A stretch of DNA of 11,659 nucleotides from assembly GCA_003024985.2 (NCBI GenBank), contig PXIH01S0035515.1. One strand, written 5' to 3'. This DNA comes from Euperipatoides rowelli (Eukaryota; Onychophora; Udeonychophora; Euonychophora; Peripatopsidae). The notes below the pieces were generated by a model. It saw only the letters and a list, made by a program, of their open reading frames with translations, was not told the origin of the DNA and did no database searches. Below are positions 1 through 8,306 of this stretch, one piece after another (position 1 is the first letter of the stretch; each line of letters opens with the position of its first letter). Both the position numbers and the translations under genes were made by a program.

Positions 1-263
1 ATATATGTAATATTTTTATTGAAATATACCTTGTTTAGTGCAAGATATTAAACTCAACAGGTAAGAAAACAGTTCCAGTAATATATCTGCAAAATAATTT
101 TGGACTCTTTTTCTCTCCAAGTTAGCGTATAGAATATTAAAAGGGGAATACTTTAAATTTCAGTGAATGAGCGAATGCTTGTAATTTTTATATGTATGGC
201 TAAGGGAGAAGTTCTGTTATTTGTGTGTGGGGATATTATGCAAGATTTCGATAGAGAACTTTG
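1..263. other. AT-rich sequence, no feature seen
   Basis: I see no open frame of interest, no recognisable repeat and no RNA gene here. It is ordinary AT-rich non-coding sequence leading into the tandem duplication that starts near 264. Confidence 0.6.
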
Positions 264-485
264 ACCAGCCCAATCATAACGATCCAATGAATTAGGTGCC
301 AACACTGGGGTTAAAGTGGCTTAGTACAGTCAAATGTTGCTCGCTTCTTCAACAGAAAGGAATATAGAAAAACAAAATAACCAGATCGTAAGTAGCCCTA
401 TGAATTAGGTGCCAACACCGGGTTTACGGTTGCTTCTGGAATTACGTGTTTTGCCATCTATATATCAGAGAAGGATAATAAACAT
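264..485. repeat. Imperfect tandem duplication, unit about 113-116 bp
   Basis: The 18-base string TGAATTAGGTGCCAACAC occurs exactly at 288-305 and again at 401-418, an offset of 113 bases. The similarity extends beyond this core. Both copies begin with ACCAG (264 and 380). After the core both run into GGG, T-rich and GTTGCTT/GTGGCTT-like sequence, and both end near AGAAAGGA-ATA / AGAGAAGGATAATA. This looks like an old two-copy tandem duplication with many substitutions and small gaps. In one frame both cores translate to a shared E-L-G-A-N-T-G string, but stops interrupt copy 1 soon after, so coding is unlikely. The AGGTGCC core is only loosely like a retroelement primer-binding site and lacks the usual TGG start. 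Confidence 0.7.
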
Positions 486-1447
486 TTATGAATGCAATTT
501 GTTTCTAAAGCTTATTACTATAAGAATCTAATTCCTTTTACTAAACTTAATTAAACTATCCTGACTTACAAACAAAAACATTTGTCTAAATGATGTATTA
601 TGCAGGGATAGAAATGGAATAAAATATATTTTTGACAATTTATATTATAATGGATTTTGATATCAGAATGGACTGATATTGACGACAGCTGGCTTTAAAG
701 GGAGGCCGGAATACTGTAGTGTTTTAGAACAATACTCACTTCCCGATTAGCTTAGAGATCCAATCTACCGTTGCCCACCTGTCTCACATACTTTGGGAAA
801 GGCAAAAAAAAAAAACACATTTTTCAACAATTCACTTGCTCATATAAACGAAAATCTTCTGAAATAAAATATTAGTATTAAAATGATTGTGAAATTTTTG
901 ATGAGTTATGACTTCAAAAAAAATTCTAGCAGAACTTGTAAGCTTAAGCTAATGAAAATCAGTTTACAAGCGTTTATTAACAGNAATATACACTTATTAT
1001 TATATAGTCACTAGGATTTATAAACACTTTAAGTTAAAAAAATCAATGAATTTTGAATAGTTGAACAAACAATAAAGATAAACTCTGGAGTTTCTCTATT
1101 TATAACCTAGATAACATTAAGTGAACGTTAATAGAGTAAATTTCTTTTACAACTTTTACTTTACTGATAAGAAATAAAAATTACTTAAACTTAAAAAGGG
1201 GTTTTCTTTTATGGACAAAAATTATTAGCATAATAATGAAATAACATTGGAAAGTAAAATTGGAATAATAGAAATGAAATGGTAATAATAAAAAAATGGT
1301 ACTAAAACATTTACTAGTTACTATGACATTTGAAAAACCCTGTTTTGATTATTTTTATGTTACGAATAAAAACAAAAATCAAAAATACTATCTAAAATAT
1401 GGCCATGTCTTTTCTGGATGCAGATAAAAATATATAAGAAAATATAG
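486..1447. other. AT-rich non-coding stretch
   Basis: Most of this stretch is A/T-rich without open frames. A single ambiguous base lies at 984. The island at about 680-795 is more GC-rich. Read on the minus strand it has a T-rich tract, an AG and, about 40-50 bases later, a GTGAGTAT splice-donor match at about 733-742. Two of three frames across this possible mini-exon are blocked, so I do not call an exon. A run of 12 A's sits around 806-817. Confidence 0.5.
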
Positions 1448-1699
1448 ACACACTATTTACAGAATAAATATGTGTTTTTTGGCTGGGAACATCATTTGGT
1501 CGGAGCAGAAAATGAAGTGGAACGAAGGTGGCTAGTTGAGCGAATTGGAAGATAAATAAGAAGGAAAACATATGATTCACTGGTAGAGTTCATCACTGTC
1601 TTCATTTTTACAAAGAAAAAGTCAATGTTCGTCGCACAGAGGGTTGGCACGAAGATTGAACAAGAAAATAGCTGGTTTAAGTTGGATTCCAGCGGATAG
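1448..1699 (+). pseudogene. Coding-like open frame with one internal stop, unidentified
   Basis: One plus-strand frame stays open from 1448 to a TAG at 1697-1699 except for a single TAA at 1553-1555. The first half ends with a charged, tryptophan-containing string (from about 1484: G-W-E-H-H-L-V-G-A-E-N-E-V-E-R-R-W, stopping after I-G-R). The second half includes T-K-K-K-S-M-F-V-A-Q-R-V-G. The charged composition and higher G+C than the flanks look more like decayed coding sequence than chance. The opposite strand is also open, but its product is rich in S, F, L and V, as expected of an antisense shadow. A CTATTTACAG string ending at 1462 could be a splice acceptor. I do not recognise the protein. 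It could be a transposase scrap, a dead exon, or coincidence. Confidence 0.2.
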
Positions 1700-1859
1700 A
1701 CACAAACTGCGATATAGCCTATTGACACTTTGGAAGTTCAGCTTTAACAGATTTGTAAAGAATGGCTTTTTGATTATTTATGAAGAAAGATTTAATTTGA
1801 GAAAATAAAGACTTGTTTCAAAAGATGTTCTCAGCAGAGGAGCTATAAATGATCATATT

Positions 1860-1865
1860 TTTATT
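1860..1865 (-). promoter_or_regulatory. Polyadenylation hexamer AATAAA
   Basis: On the minus strand an AATAAA lies 11 bases after the TAA stop of the ORF at 1877-2059. This is in the right order and strand to be that ORF's poly(A) signal. In AT-rich DNA such hexamers are common by chance, so on its own it proves little. Confidence 0.35.
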
Positions 1866-1876
1866 TTGAAAAAATG

Positions 1877-2059
1877 TTAGGACTCCGCATCTTGCCTGGT
1901 ATCTGCAGCCGATATAGAGATTGCTTCAAGGTTTTCCATCACCAATACTGCGTAACCTGGTTCTATCGAGTGTTTAGGATCAAGCGGTTGGATCAACTGA
2001 CATAGGACTTTGTCTATGTCACAAAGCCGCTTCATAAATTTGTCGTTCATGTCCGCCAT
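1877..2059 (-). CDS. Possible small protein or last exon, 60 codons, unidentified
   Basis: The ORF starts with ATG at 2059 in a fair context (ATGG) and ends with TAA at 1877-1879. The frame stays open upstream to 2086, where an in-frame TAA precedes it. The product begins MADMNDKFMKRLCDIDKVLC, then has a proline-containing central part (Q-P-L-D-P-K-H-S-I-E-P-G-Y), a short hydrophobic string (A-V-L-V-M) and an acidic tail ending D-A-E-S. It has no signal peptide, membrane segment or cysteine pattern. Its G+C, near 46%, is well above the flanks, and it uses a balanced set of amino acids, both of which favour real coding. AATAAA follows at once. I do not recognise a family. It may be a single-exon microprotein gene, the last exon of a gene running leftward (see 2626-2835), or a fossil. 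Confidence 0.3.
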   Translation of the reverse strand: MADMNDKFMKRLCDIDKVLCQLIQPLDPKHSIEPGYAVLVMENLEAISISAADTRQDAES

Positions 2060-2326
2060 AGGTTGAGATGATCGCTGTTCCTTCACTTAAAGTTTCTTTT
2101 TCGTTGGAAAAACTATAAGTTATTAAATTACAGTGGCATGGTCTTCATTCAGAAAGTGATCTTCCTTGGTAAGTAGTTAAGTGACGAGGCAAGTGGCGAA
2201 TCAAGAGAGATTGATTTTCTGTTTTCTGTTTTATACTTTTTGCTAATTGATAAAAATTCAGATTTCAGCCATAACTTTTGATATGATTCGTTGAGAACTA
2301 GCCAAGCGAGCTTTAGACCAATAGCT

Positions 2327-2409
2327 ATGATGGAAAAGATCAGATTCCTCTGTGTTATCTTTCAATCCATGTTCCTTACCACTATTGGAGAGCAAGAATG
2401 TAACTTCTG
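2327..2409 (+). CDS. Possible first coding exon with signal-peptide-like N terminus
   Basis: From ATG at 2327 (a second ATG follows at 2330) the frame encodes MMEKIRFLCVIFQSMFLTTI followed by G-E-Q-E-C-N-F. This is a basic start, a hydrophobic core of about 16 residues and then polar residues, the shape of a eukaryotic signal peptide. The frame then meets a splice-donor match, TG|GTAAGG, with the cut after 2409; without splicing, a stop follows at 2411-2413. The open frame continues upstream of the ATG to 2282. I see no matching downstream exon. Both a chance hydrophobic ORF and a chance GTAAGG are quite possible in a window this size, so this is only a candidate. Confidence 0.18.
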
Positions 2410-2625
2410 GTAAGGTATCAATACTGTAGAGGCACTCAGGAGGTGCACTTCAGGACATTATAGAAACACAAAGTCCTAATAGCGCAGAGTAAGGCTAATT
2501 ACAAAAATGGCTGAATACACTAAAAAATATTATTTTCTTATCCAGAAAAGACTTTAGGCTCACAAATGTGCATCTAATATCTAAAAATAAAAATCCAAAA
2601 AAAGACATTTCGTTTTTGGCCAATA

Positions 2626-2835
2626 TTAATAAAAACTATTTTTTCCTATTTTAATAAGTATTGCATTAGATTTTTTCTGGGAGCGTCTGGAAACATTCCA
2701 ATTGCATGTGTCATAGTTTTGTCGACCAGCTTCCTTACTCAGCAAGCTCAGTTTGCTAATGAGCATATAGTAGCGGGTAGCATTATGGAGGTCCCGGTAA
2801 ACATTGAGAACAGTATTAAAAAGCTGATCGGACAT
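2626..2835 (-). CDS. Possible short ORF or exon, 69 codons, unidentified
   Basis: The ATG at 2833-2835 has an A at -3 (AAAATGT), and the frame runs to a stop at 2626-2628. The first 55 or so residues (start MSDQLFNTVLNVYRDLHNAT, then R-Y-Y-M-L-I-S-K-L-S-L-L-S-K-E-A-G) look like ordinary globular protein with an amphipathic helix. The last dozen, rich in I, K and N, look like AT-rich run-on. A splice-donor match, CTGA|GTAAGG, lies near 2746 within the frame, so the coding part could end there. G+C is higher over about 2690-2835 than on either side. The ORF lies upstream of, and on the same strand as, the 60-codon ORF at 1877-2059, so they could be exons of one gene; no frame-compatible strong acceptor was found to join them. 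The overlapping plus-strand frame (2719-3021) is AT-driven and I regard it as a shadow. Confidence 0.2.
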   Translation of the reverse strand: MSDQLFNTVLNVYRDLHNATRYYMLISKLSLLSKEAGRQNYDTCNWNVSRRSQKKSNAILIKIGKNSFY

Positions 2836-3806
2836 TTTAGTTTTATATTCAGACTAAACCTGTCTCATATTGATTTGATAAGCTTTTCGTTAAAAAATAT
2901 ATTCAAGATTTCTGTTTTTATCTTTAATTATTGTTTAGACCAATCTTTGGATAGTCATCCTTTGCTGAGAAAATATTTTGTTAATATTATAAATAAGGAA
3001 ACCGATTATCTCTACATTTAAAAACAAAGCTAGATTGAATTTAAAAGAAAAACCATTTTACAGTGAGGCTTTTTTGCCATTATTAAATAAAATTACAGAA
3101 ATGAATTATTTCTCTTTTATTTTCTCTAACCAATTTAATTATTATTTATGCATTTATTTTAAATATGTCATAATATTAAAAATGCAATTTTTGCATGTTT
3201 TTCTCCAAATAACAAGATATAGGCCTACTGTATATCCAAAATGGCTATTTACAGTACTTAGAACGGAATAACTGTAAATGTTAATTGTTAACTATAAGAA
3301 AAATATCTGAATTTTTCTCAACATGAGTATTATTAATTTCTTGTTATAATTTTCATAGGCCCAAAGTGAATTTTTATGTAACCTATTTATTGGATATCTA
3401 ACACAATATATTTTAAAGAGTTGATATAATATACTGTACTGTATAAAGTATGCCTACTCTTTTATTTTTGTTTAAACATTTAAATGATTAAATTTGATCT
3501 CATAAAAATAATTTATTATTTTATTTCTCAGGCTATTAGAAAAATTGTTCACATTCTTCTGTCTGTCTGTAAAGCCTTTATTTTTATTACAGTATCTTAT
3601 AAGGTGTTGTATATACACTCAGTGAGTTTATTCGTCCCTCTATCTTTTCTTACTCTAATATTATGTCCCATCTCTGGAATAACCAAATTTAGGGTTTCAT
3701 TCTCTTGTCTAGTGTATGGAATTTTGTATAAGGGTAAATTGACTATCTCTCAAGCCTGTATAAAAGTTCCCATGGAGGACTAACCATGGCAGAGACAATA
3801 CTTAAA
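2836..3806. other. AT-rich stretch without supported genes
   Basis: Several open frames exist on the plus strand (2719-3021, 3035-3271, 3484-3783), but they are rich in F, I, L, Y and N as expected from T-rich DNA and show no domain. A TAGGCCTA palindrome is at 3230-3237. An 8-base inverted repeat (AGAAAAAT / ATTTTTCT) lies around 3297-3319. Two CCATGG sites flank 3773-3788. Nothing else is supported. Confidence 0.5.
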
Positions 3807-3818
3807 CTATGGAGTGAT

Positions 3819-3837
3819 TACCCAGAATGCATTGTGG
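3819..3837 (+). promoter_or_regulatory. ZNF143/Staf-like binding motif
   Basis: The string TACCCAGAATGCATTGTGG closely resembles the ZNF143/Staf (SBS) site known from metazoan promoters, whose core is CCCA-N-N-ATGCA-N-TG-Y-G. The centre (CAGAATGCATTGTG) is itself nearly palindromic. An 11-base arm, CTATGGAGTGA (3807-3817), has a near-complementary partner TCACCATAG (3856-3864), so the motif sits inside an imperfect inverted repeat. No transcription unit is evident beside it. Such sites are also carried by repeats, so the binding function is inference. Confidence 0.3.
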
Positions 3838-4076
3838 AGATAGTTTACTAACTATTCACCATAGCAACATCACACTTTATCTAAAAATAGAAAAAGAAAA
3901 ACAACTTTTCTTCCACGGTTCTAGATGTTAACACTATTTTAGTAAGAAAAATTCTACTGATATTCTTTTGGACTAACTTTGCATTGAAAAAAAAATCTTT
4001 AAAATTTGTTTTAAAAAATGAATTTGTAATCCTACTGGTCACTCTGTCACACATTCCACCTTCCCTCGCCATGCCA

Positions 4077-4116
4077 CAGAAATCACACATGAAAGGCCTT
4101 TAATGTGTGATTTCTG
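4077..4116. repeat. 40-bp near-perfect palindrome
   Basis: The arms CAGAAATCACACAT (4077-4090) and ATGTGTGATTTCTG (4103-4116) are exact 14-base reverse complements. Between them lies AAAGGCCTTT (4092-4101), itself a perfect palindrome on the same axis. The only mismatch is the G4091/A4102 pair, so 38 of 40 bases are symmetric. Complementarity stops beyond both ends, though the left flank is pyrimidine-rich (CATTCCACCTTCCC) and the right flank purine-rich (AAGGAAAGAATG), hinting at weaker extended symmetry. It could form a cruciform, or be the centre of a small palindromic transposon or a dimeric protein-binding site. Confidence 0.95.
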
Positions 4117-6803
4117 AAGAACAAAGGAAAGAATGAACACCACTAATTCTACTACAGAGGAAAAGAAAAATGTAACAAATCGAATCTCCCTCCTTTCAAA
4201 AACATCTCCCGACACCCAAACTCACGGTCTATAGCCCAGAAATTTGCGTATATCAGATAACAAGGTTTGACAAGATGGATAAAAAATTCCCTTCACTTCT
4301 CTTAGAGACACAGTTGGAAATAAAAAAGCGATACATTTTTTTGTAATATTAAAAAAATTGAGTGTATGAAAAAGATTCTTTGGCGACTGGAGTATACTGA
4401 TCCGTTCAAAAAAAATTGAAGAGCTAGCCTAACCATATATTCTGACCAAATAGGATGTATGTTCTAAGGTCTAACTGGCATACTAATAACTCTTTTGGGA
4501 AAACAGGTGAGGATGATTACCCTCTTTCTGACAGCTATGGACACACTGTGCTGCTTATTAACTAATTTGGCCTGAATTTTTTTCTTTTTTTTTTTTTNTT
4601 AACCAATTCGGAAAAGAAAGAACGATATTGAAATTTTAAGGAATTTTGAGAAATCTTTTTCTAATATTTTGAACTTATTTGAGACTTTTGGTTTGGAATG
4701 ATAGTTCTATCGCTTTAGTTGGAAAATCTTTTTGGAATTCTGTGGAACATGAAAGGAAATATTTTTTTGAAAAAAAAAAATGGACTTGAAATTATAGTTT
4801 TTTAAATACTTGAATCCTGTTATTATTTTTGAATTTATTGAGTTATCTAATTCGTTTTCATCTGAATAGTTGTGTTTCACCAACATTTATTGACATGAGA
4901 ATTATTTCTGAAATAGTGCCTTCAACCGACCATTAATTTCATTAATTTTGCTGAGGGAGTATCGAAAAGGGGTAGCGATTCTGGATTATTGTTCAAGTAT
5001 AGTTTTATAGGATAGTCATGAAAAGTTCCAGTGATGAGTGTTTTCACTTCCATCAACTGAACATAGTACAATAAATTGTTCATTGATGCACTGCATAATT
5101 TTTCTTATTTGACATGCTAAAGACTCATACTAAAAGAAAAAAATTTATGCTTTATTAAATTTTAGAGTCTATCTCAAGTTTTATTTAGGAACCTAAGACC
5201 TTACTGAAATCGAGAGCTCTCTGTGTGAAAAATATTTTATACGGATTGAAAAACGAAAATGATAAGGTTAGAGTTAGGATTAATAAAATATGAATAAGTT
5301 TGCGATACCAGACAAACTAAAGAAAAGAAAGGAAAGTGAAAAAAAAATAAGGTTTGAATTTGGTATTTTTGGATTGTAATGAGAATATCGTTTATTTACC
5401 TTGTCTATGCTGTAGCATGACTGTACTATAATGACTGAGTATATGACTTTTGACAAGACTTTTGAACAGCAAACAATAGTATCTATTTTTTTTAAAGGAT
5501 TACTCCATTTATTAATGTATATAATTGCCTTTTTAATATCTTGGGACCTGATATTTATTAAAAATCCAGAATTTATGATTAGGATTTTAATGTCATGTAA
5601 AAGTCATTATCTCTATCCTTCTCCAAGGGAAAACAATATTTTTTTGTATAAAATTGCAGTTGACGGACGAGCAAAGCACAAACTGTAAAAGTTTTGGCTA
5701 CCTTAAAAACATCTGAAAATATTATTTGCTCTTTTATATTCCCGAACCTTAATGCTAACATGTTATAATGCACTTACACAGTTAAATATTCTGAAAAACA
5801 AATAAATCTCAGAGTTGAGCAAAAAAAAAAAAAATGAGAAAAGATCTATGCATTCTCATCACCTGTCTAGTCTTTAAATTTATATTCTGTATTAAGAGTG
5901 CCCTAAATAAGACATACCAGATTTTTCTAGTGCCCTACTATTCTTGTACTTGGTGGTCTAACTGGATTTTGAACCAAAACCAATTTTTTTCCAGTGTATC
6001 TTTACTATTATTTTTTTTTGTATTTACCAAGATATGACTTCATTTTGCCATATTTTCTTTTGAATATGTTACTGGTGTTTATTACGAGGTATACATGATA
6101 TCTGTATGAGGATACCAAGCAAATTATCTTCCTTTTTAAAAATGGTTGAATTTTAAAGGGCTAAAGCTTTCAGGGTATTTTATTTGATTTTTTGAAGAAG
6201 CAGACAGACCACTGACTGGGGCTTGATAAAAAGGCAAAATTACAAGGACAACTATATAAGCGCTGTTAACTTACAGGGATAAGTGGGGTTTAGCTGAAAA
6301 CAAACCATACATTGACCTGAGTTCGTATTCTAATGTAAATTATATGGAGAGCTGATTTCTTTGTATAAAACACCACTAAGTTTGAAGATAGATAATCACG
6401 CACTCAGTCTATGCTGGCCTTTCTTATTTTGTCTTTAAGCAATTGGAATACATAGGGCTAAACTCTACTAACCTCTGGGGCATAGAAAAACAAAAAAAAA
6501 ATCAACTTTGATGGAAAAACAGAAACAATTCTGAAGGTCAGAGGGCAAGTCTACATCAATGAAGAATAGCATCTATTTGGGACCCTGCTCATCCTAAAAA
6601 TGCCTTACTTATGAAGAGGTTAATGCTTCTGATACAAACTTTATAAGATGACACAAGTTATACCTACTTATTGGCAGTACAGTCAATATTACTTGAATTT
6701 AGACTTTAATTCAGCTTGCTTCTAATTTTTGAAATGGCATGGAAAGGGTCAGTCTATTTTATCAAAAATGGAACTAGAAGCCAACATCAGTAAATAATTT
6801 TAA
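4117..6803. other. Long AT-rich stretch without supported genes
   Basis: I find no recognisable gene here. A T-rich tract occupies about 4577-4600, with one N at 4598, and an 11-base A run lies near 4770-4780. Small open frames at 4468-4575, 5431-5688 and 5834-6037 are hydrophobic and AT-driven. Around 6200-6360 composition is more balanced and short frames look mildly protein-like (for example D-W-G-L-I-K-R-Q-N-Y near 6215-6245, and another frame at 6260-6355), but stops and frame changes prevent any call. They may belong to the same dead element as 6804-6980. TATATAAG at 6253-6260 resembles a TATA box but has no gene behind it. Confidence 0.5.
4577..4600. repeat. T-rich homopolymer tract with an ambiguous base
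   Basis: The run is almost all T with one C and an N at 4598, probably an unresolved homopolymer length or base. It could be the reversed poly(A) tail of a retroposon, but I see no body or target duplication attached to it. Confidence 0.7.
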
Positions 6804-6980
6804 CCTTCAGTGTACTGGAATAAGGGTGAGACTACTCTAGTAGAGAATTATGTCACTTATTTTACCCTTTTTAACGATAAAGCCTTTCATCTTTACAATA
6901 GGCTACTGACCACAATCTTTATATGGAAAGAAAAGATGGTAATATTAGTGACTCTTAATGATACTAAACATTGCCAATAA
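6804..6980 (+). pseudogene. Possible decayed piggyBac-type transposase fragment
   Basis: This 58-codon frame follows a TAA at 6801-6803 and ends at TAA 6978-6980; it has no early ATG. Residues 7-22 read K-G-E-T-T-L-V-E-N-Y-V-T-Y-F-T-L. This resembles the piggyBac block around the second catalytic aspartate (family pattern roughly G-x-T-L-x-x-D-N-Y-Y-T-S-x-x-L), with the D replaced by E at residue 14. Residues 41-56 (W-K-E-K-M-V-I-L-V-T-L-N-D-T-K-H) resemble the downstream block W-K-D-K-R-x-V-x-x-L-S-T-x-H. The gap between the blocks is about 20-30 residues shorter than usual, so an internal deletion would be needed. I found neither the first aspartate block, the G-G-V-D block, nor TTAA-flanked ends. 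The comparison is from memory of the family, so this is a suggestion and chance remains possible. Confidence 0.3.
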
Positions 6981-8245
6981 AGAGTTTCATGTCTAGTTAT
7001 AGACTTGAATGAGTCTTGGAACATCATCTTCAAAAAGCTACTATAGGCTTATGTTTGAACTCAGAAAATGGTCAACTAGCTTATATATTTTAAGTGCTAT
7101 ATTTCAGCCCATTTTTTAATTTTCCCGTATGAAAATAGAAGTTCCTTTTTTTTGTAAAATTGATAAGAAAGTTGTTTCTCTCAATAATATTTGAAGTCAA
7201 AAAATACACATAAAATAAACACAGGCTTTACTCTATTTGAAATTACTAGACGGTTCTTTATTATTATTTTTTTTACTTATTTTCAGAATTGTTGAAAATA
7301 ACTGCTTTTAATCACTTTTTACATGATACATGAACAATGCTCTAAATGTATGAATATTCCATCAACAAAACTATTTTTCCTTTTAAGAGGAGAAAGAAAT
7401 TAAAATTTTTAATATTGGAAAAGGCACCCTGTATGCAATGACGGTCAGGCAAAGGGATTTCTGCGTAAAAAAAAAATATCGAAGGAAACGCTCTGGTTAG
7501 AGACGATTAAATGACTGCTTTATTTTAACAAGTGATGATATCTTTTTCTAAGAAAATGGAAAATTTGGACCATTTCTTTCTTTCACTTATTAATTTCTTT
7601 TAATTAATCATTTTTAACATTTCTTTTTACTTCTTGCTTTTATATGTGTCATACAAAAAAAAGGAGAAAATTGGACTCAAGACTAATTATCATTAATTGT
7701 CATAAATCAACAATATATATTTTGTTTTTTGAAGTCATAATCCAAAATTAAAATACAAGGCTTAATTTTAAAGGCTAATTGAGGAGTGAAACAATATTGC
7801 ATTGCTTAATGGCGGAGGTCAAAAGACACGCAAAAATACCATCTCTAAGGAAGCTTAAGCAACAGACAACTAATTAAATTCATAAAACTATTCATAAACA
7901 AATCGGAATAAAGTAGCAGATCGTTGATTCTGACTTTCCGAACTTAAAAGAGCACAAAGAATTAACGCAGAGAAGTCACCTGTTTTATACAATGTTTACG
8001 ATCCTGTAATTGATTAGATTATTTGATCGTTAACAAATATAAACTAAAGGCAGCTTATCTCTGAATGCTCAAATTAATGTTACAAATAAAATACTATATT
8101 AAGTAGCATCGTCATATTCTTCCCATCCCAAAAAAATTTGGATCCCAAATTTCCATTAGTGGCTTTAGTCATTAAAAAGAAAATTAGCCTAAATCTTAGT
8201 GGTTTACAGTTTCCCCCTCTCCAAAAGAAAAAAAGGGTTTGGCCA
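6981..8245. other. AT-rich non-coding stretch
   Basis: No gene is supported. Homopolymer-rich segments occur at about 7146-7155, 7267-7275 and 7468-7477. The part at about 7800-8080 is less biased. It contains homeodomain-like TAATTA/AATTAA strings, an AGGTCAAAAGACA string (7816-7828) resembling a nuclear-receptor DR1 site, and a loose ACGATC/GATCGT inverted repeat (about 8000-8030). It could be a conserved non-coding element, but sequence alone cannot show that. Confidence 0.45.
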
Positions 8246-8268
8246 TTTAGAGAAACAATTTCTCTAAA
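8246..8268. repeat. Perfect hairpin, 10-bp stem and 3-base loop
   Basis: TTTAGAGAAA (8246-8255) and TTTCTCTAAA (8259-8268) are exact reverse complements around a CAA loop. It is immediately followed by alternating A and T runs (8266-8292). It lies 38 bases before the hAT end at 8307. It may simply reflect A/T-rich low-complexity DNA or belong to an older element into which the hAT inserted. Confidence 0.85.
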
Positions 8269-8306
8269 AAAAAATTATTTTTTAAAAAAAAAGTATAAGT
8301 TTAGAG

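Noticed and set aside
680-830. Possible minus-strand mini-exon with T-rich tract, AG and GTGAGTAT donor
   Set aside because: Only one frame is open for about 39 bases, and donor-like strings are expected several times by chance in a window this size.
2131-2174. ACAG acceptor, short ATG-containing segment (2134-2168) and GTAAGT donor on the plus strand
   Set aside because: A 35-base exon with a weak pyrimidine tract and no partner exons is not enough to call.
2719-3783. Plus-strand ORFs at 2719-3021, 3035-3271 and 3484-3783
   Set aside because: Composition is dominated by F, I, L, Y, N and K as expected of AT-rich DNA. They have no domains, weak or non-ATG starts, and lengths that occur by chance.
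3881-4090. Minus-strand ORF starting M-C-D-F-C-G-M with several cysteines
   Set aside because: The cysteines come from the palindrome arm and a short GC-richer patch. The rest is F/K/N run-on, and no zinc-finger spacing is complete.
5431-6037. ORFs at 5431-5688, 5579-5773 and 5834-6037
   Set aside because: AT-driven composition with no motifs; the 5834 frame begins right after a poly(A) run.
6240-6275. TATATAAG core-promoter-like string
   Set aside because: No gene or other promoter element lies downstream, and TATA-like strings are abundant in AT-rich DNA.
7790-8060. Balanced-composition block with homeodomain-like sites and a DR1-like AGGTCAAAAGACA
   Set aside because: It may be a conserved enhancer, but without cross-species comparison these short motifs carry little weight.
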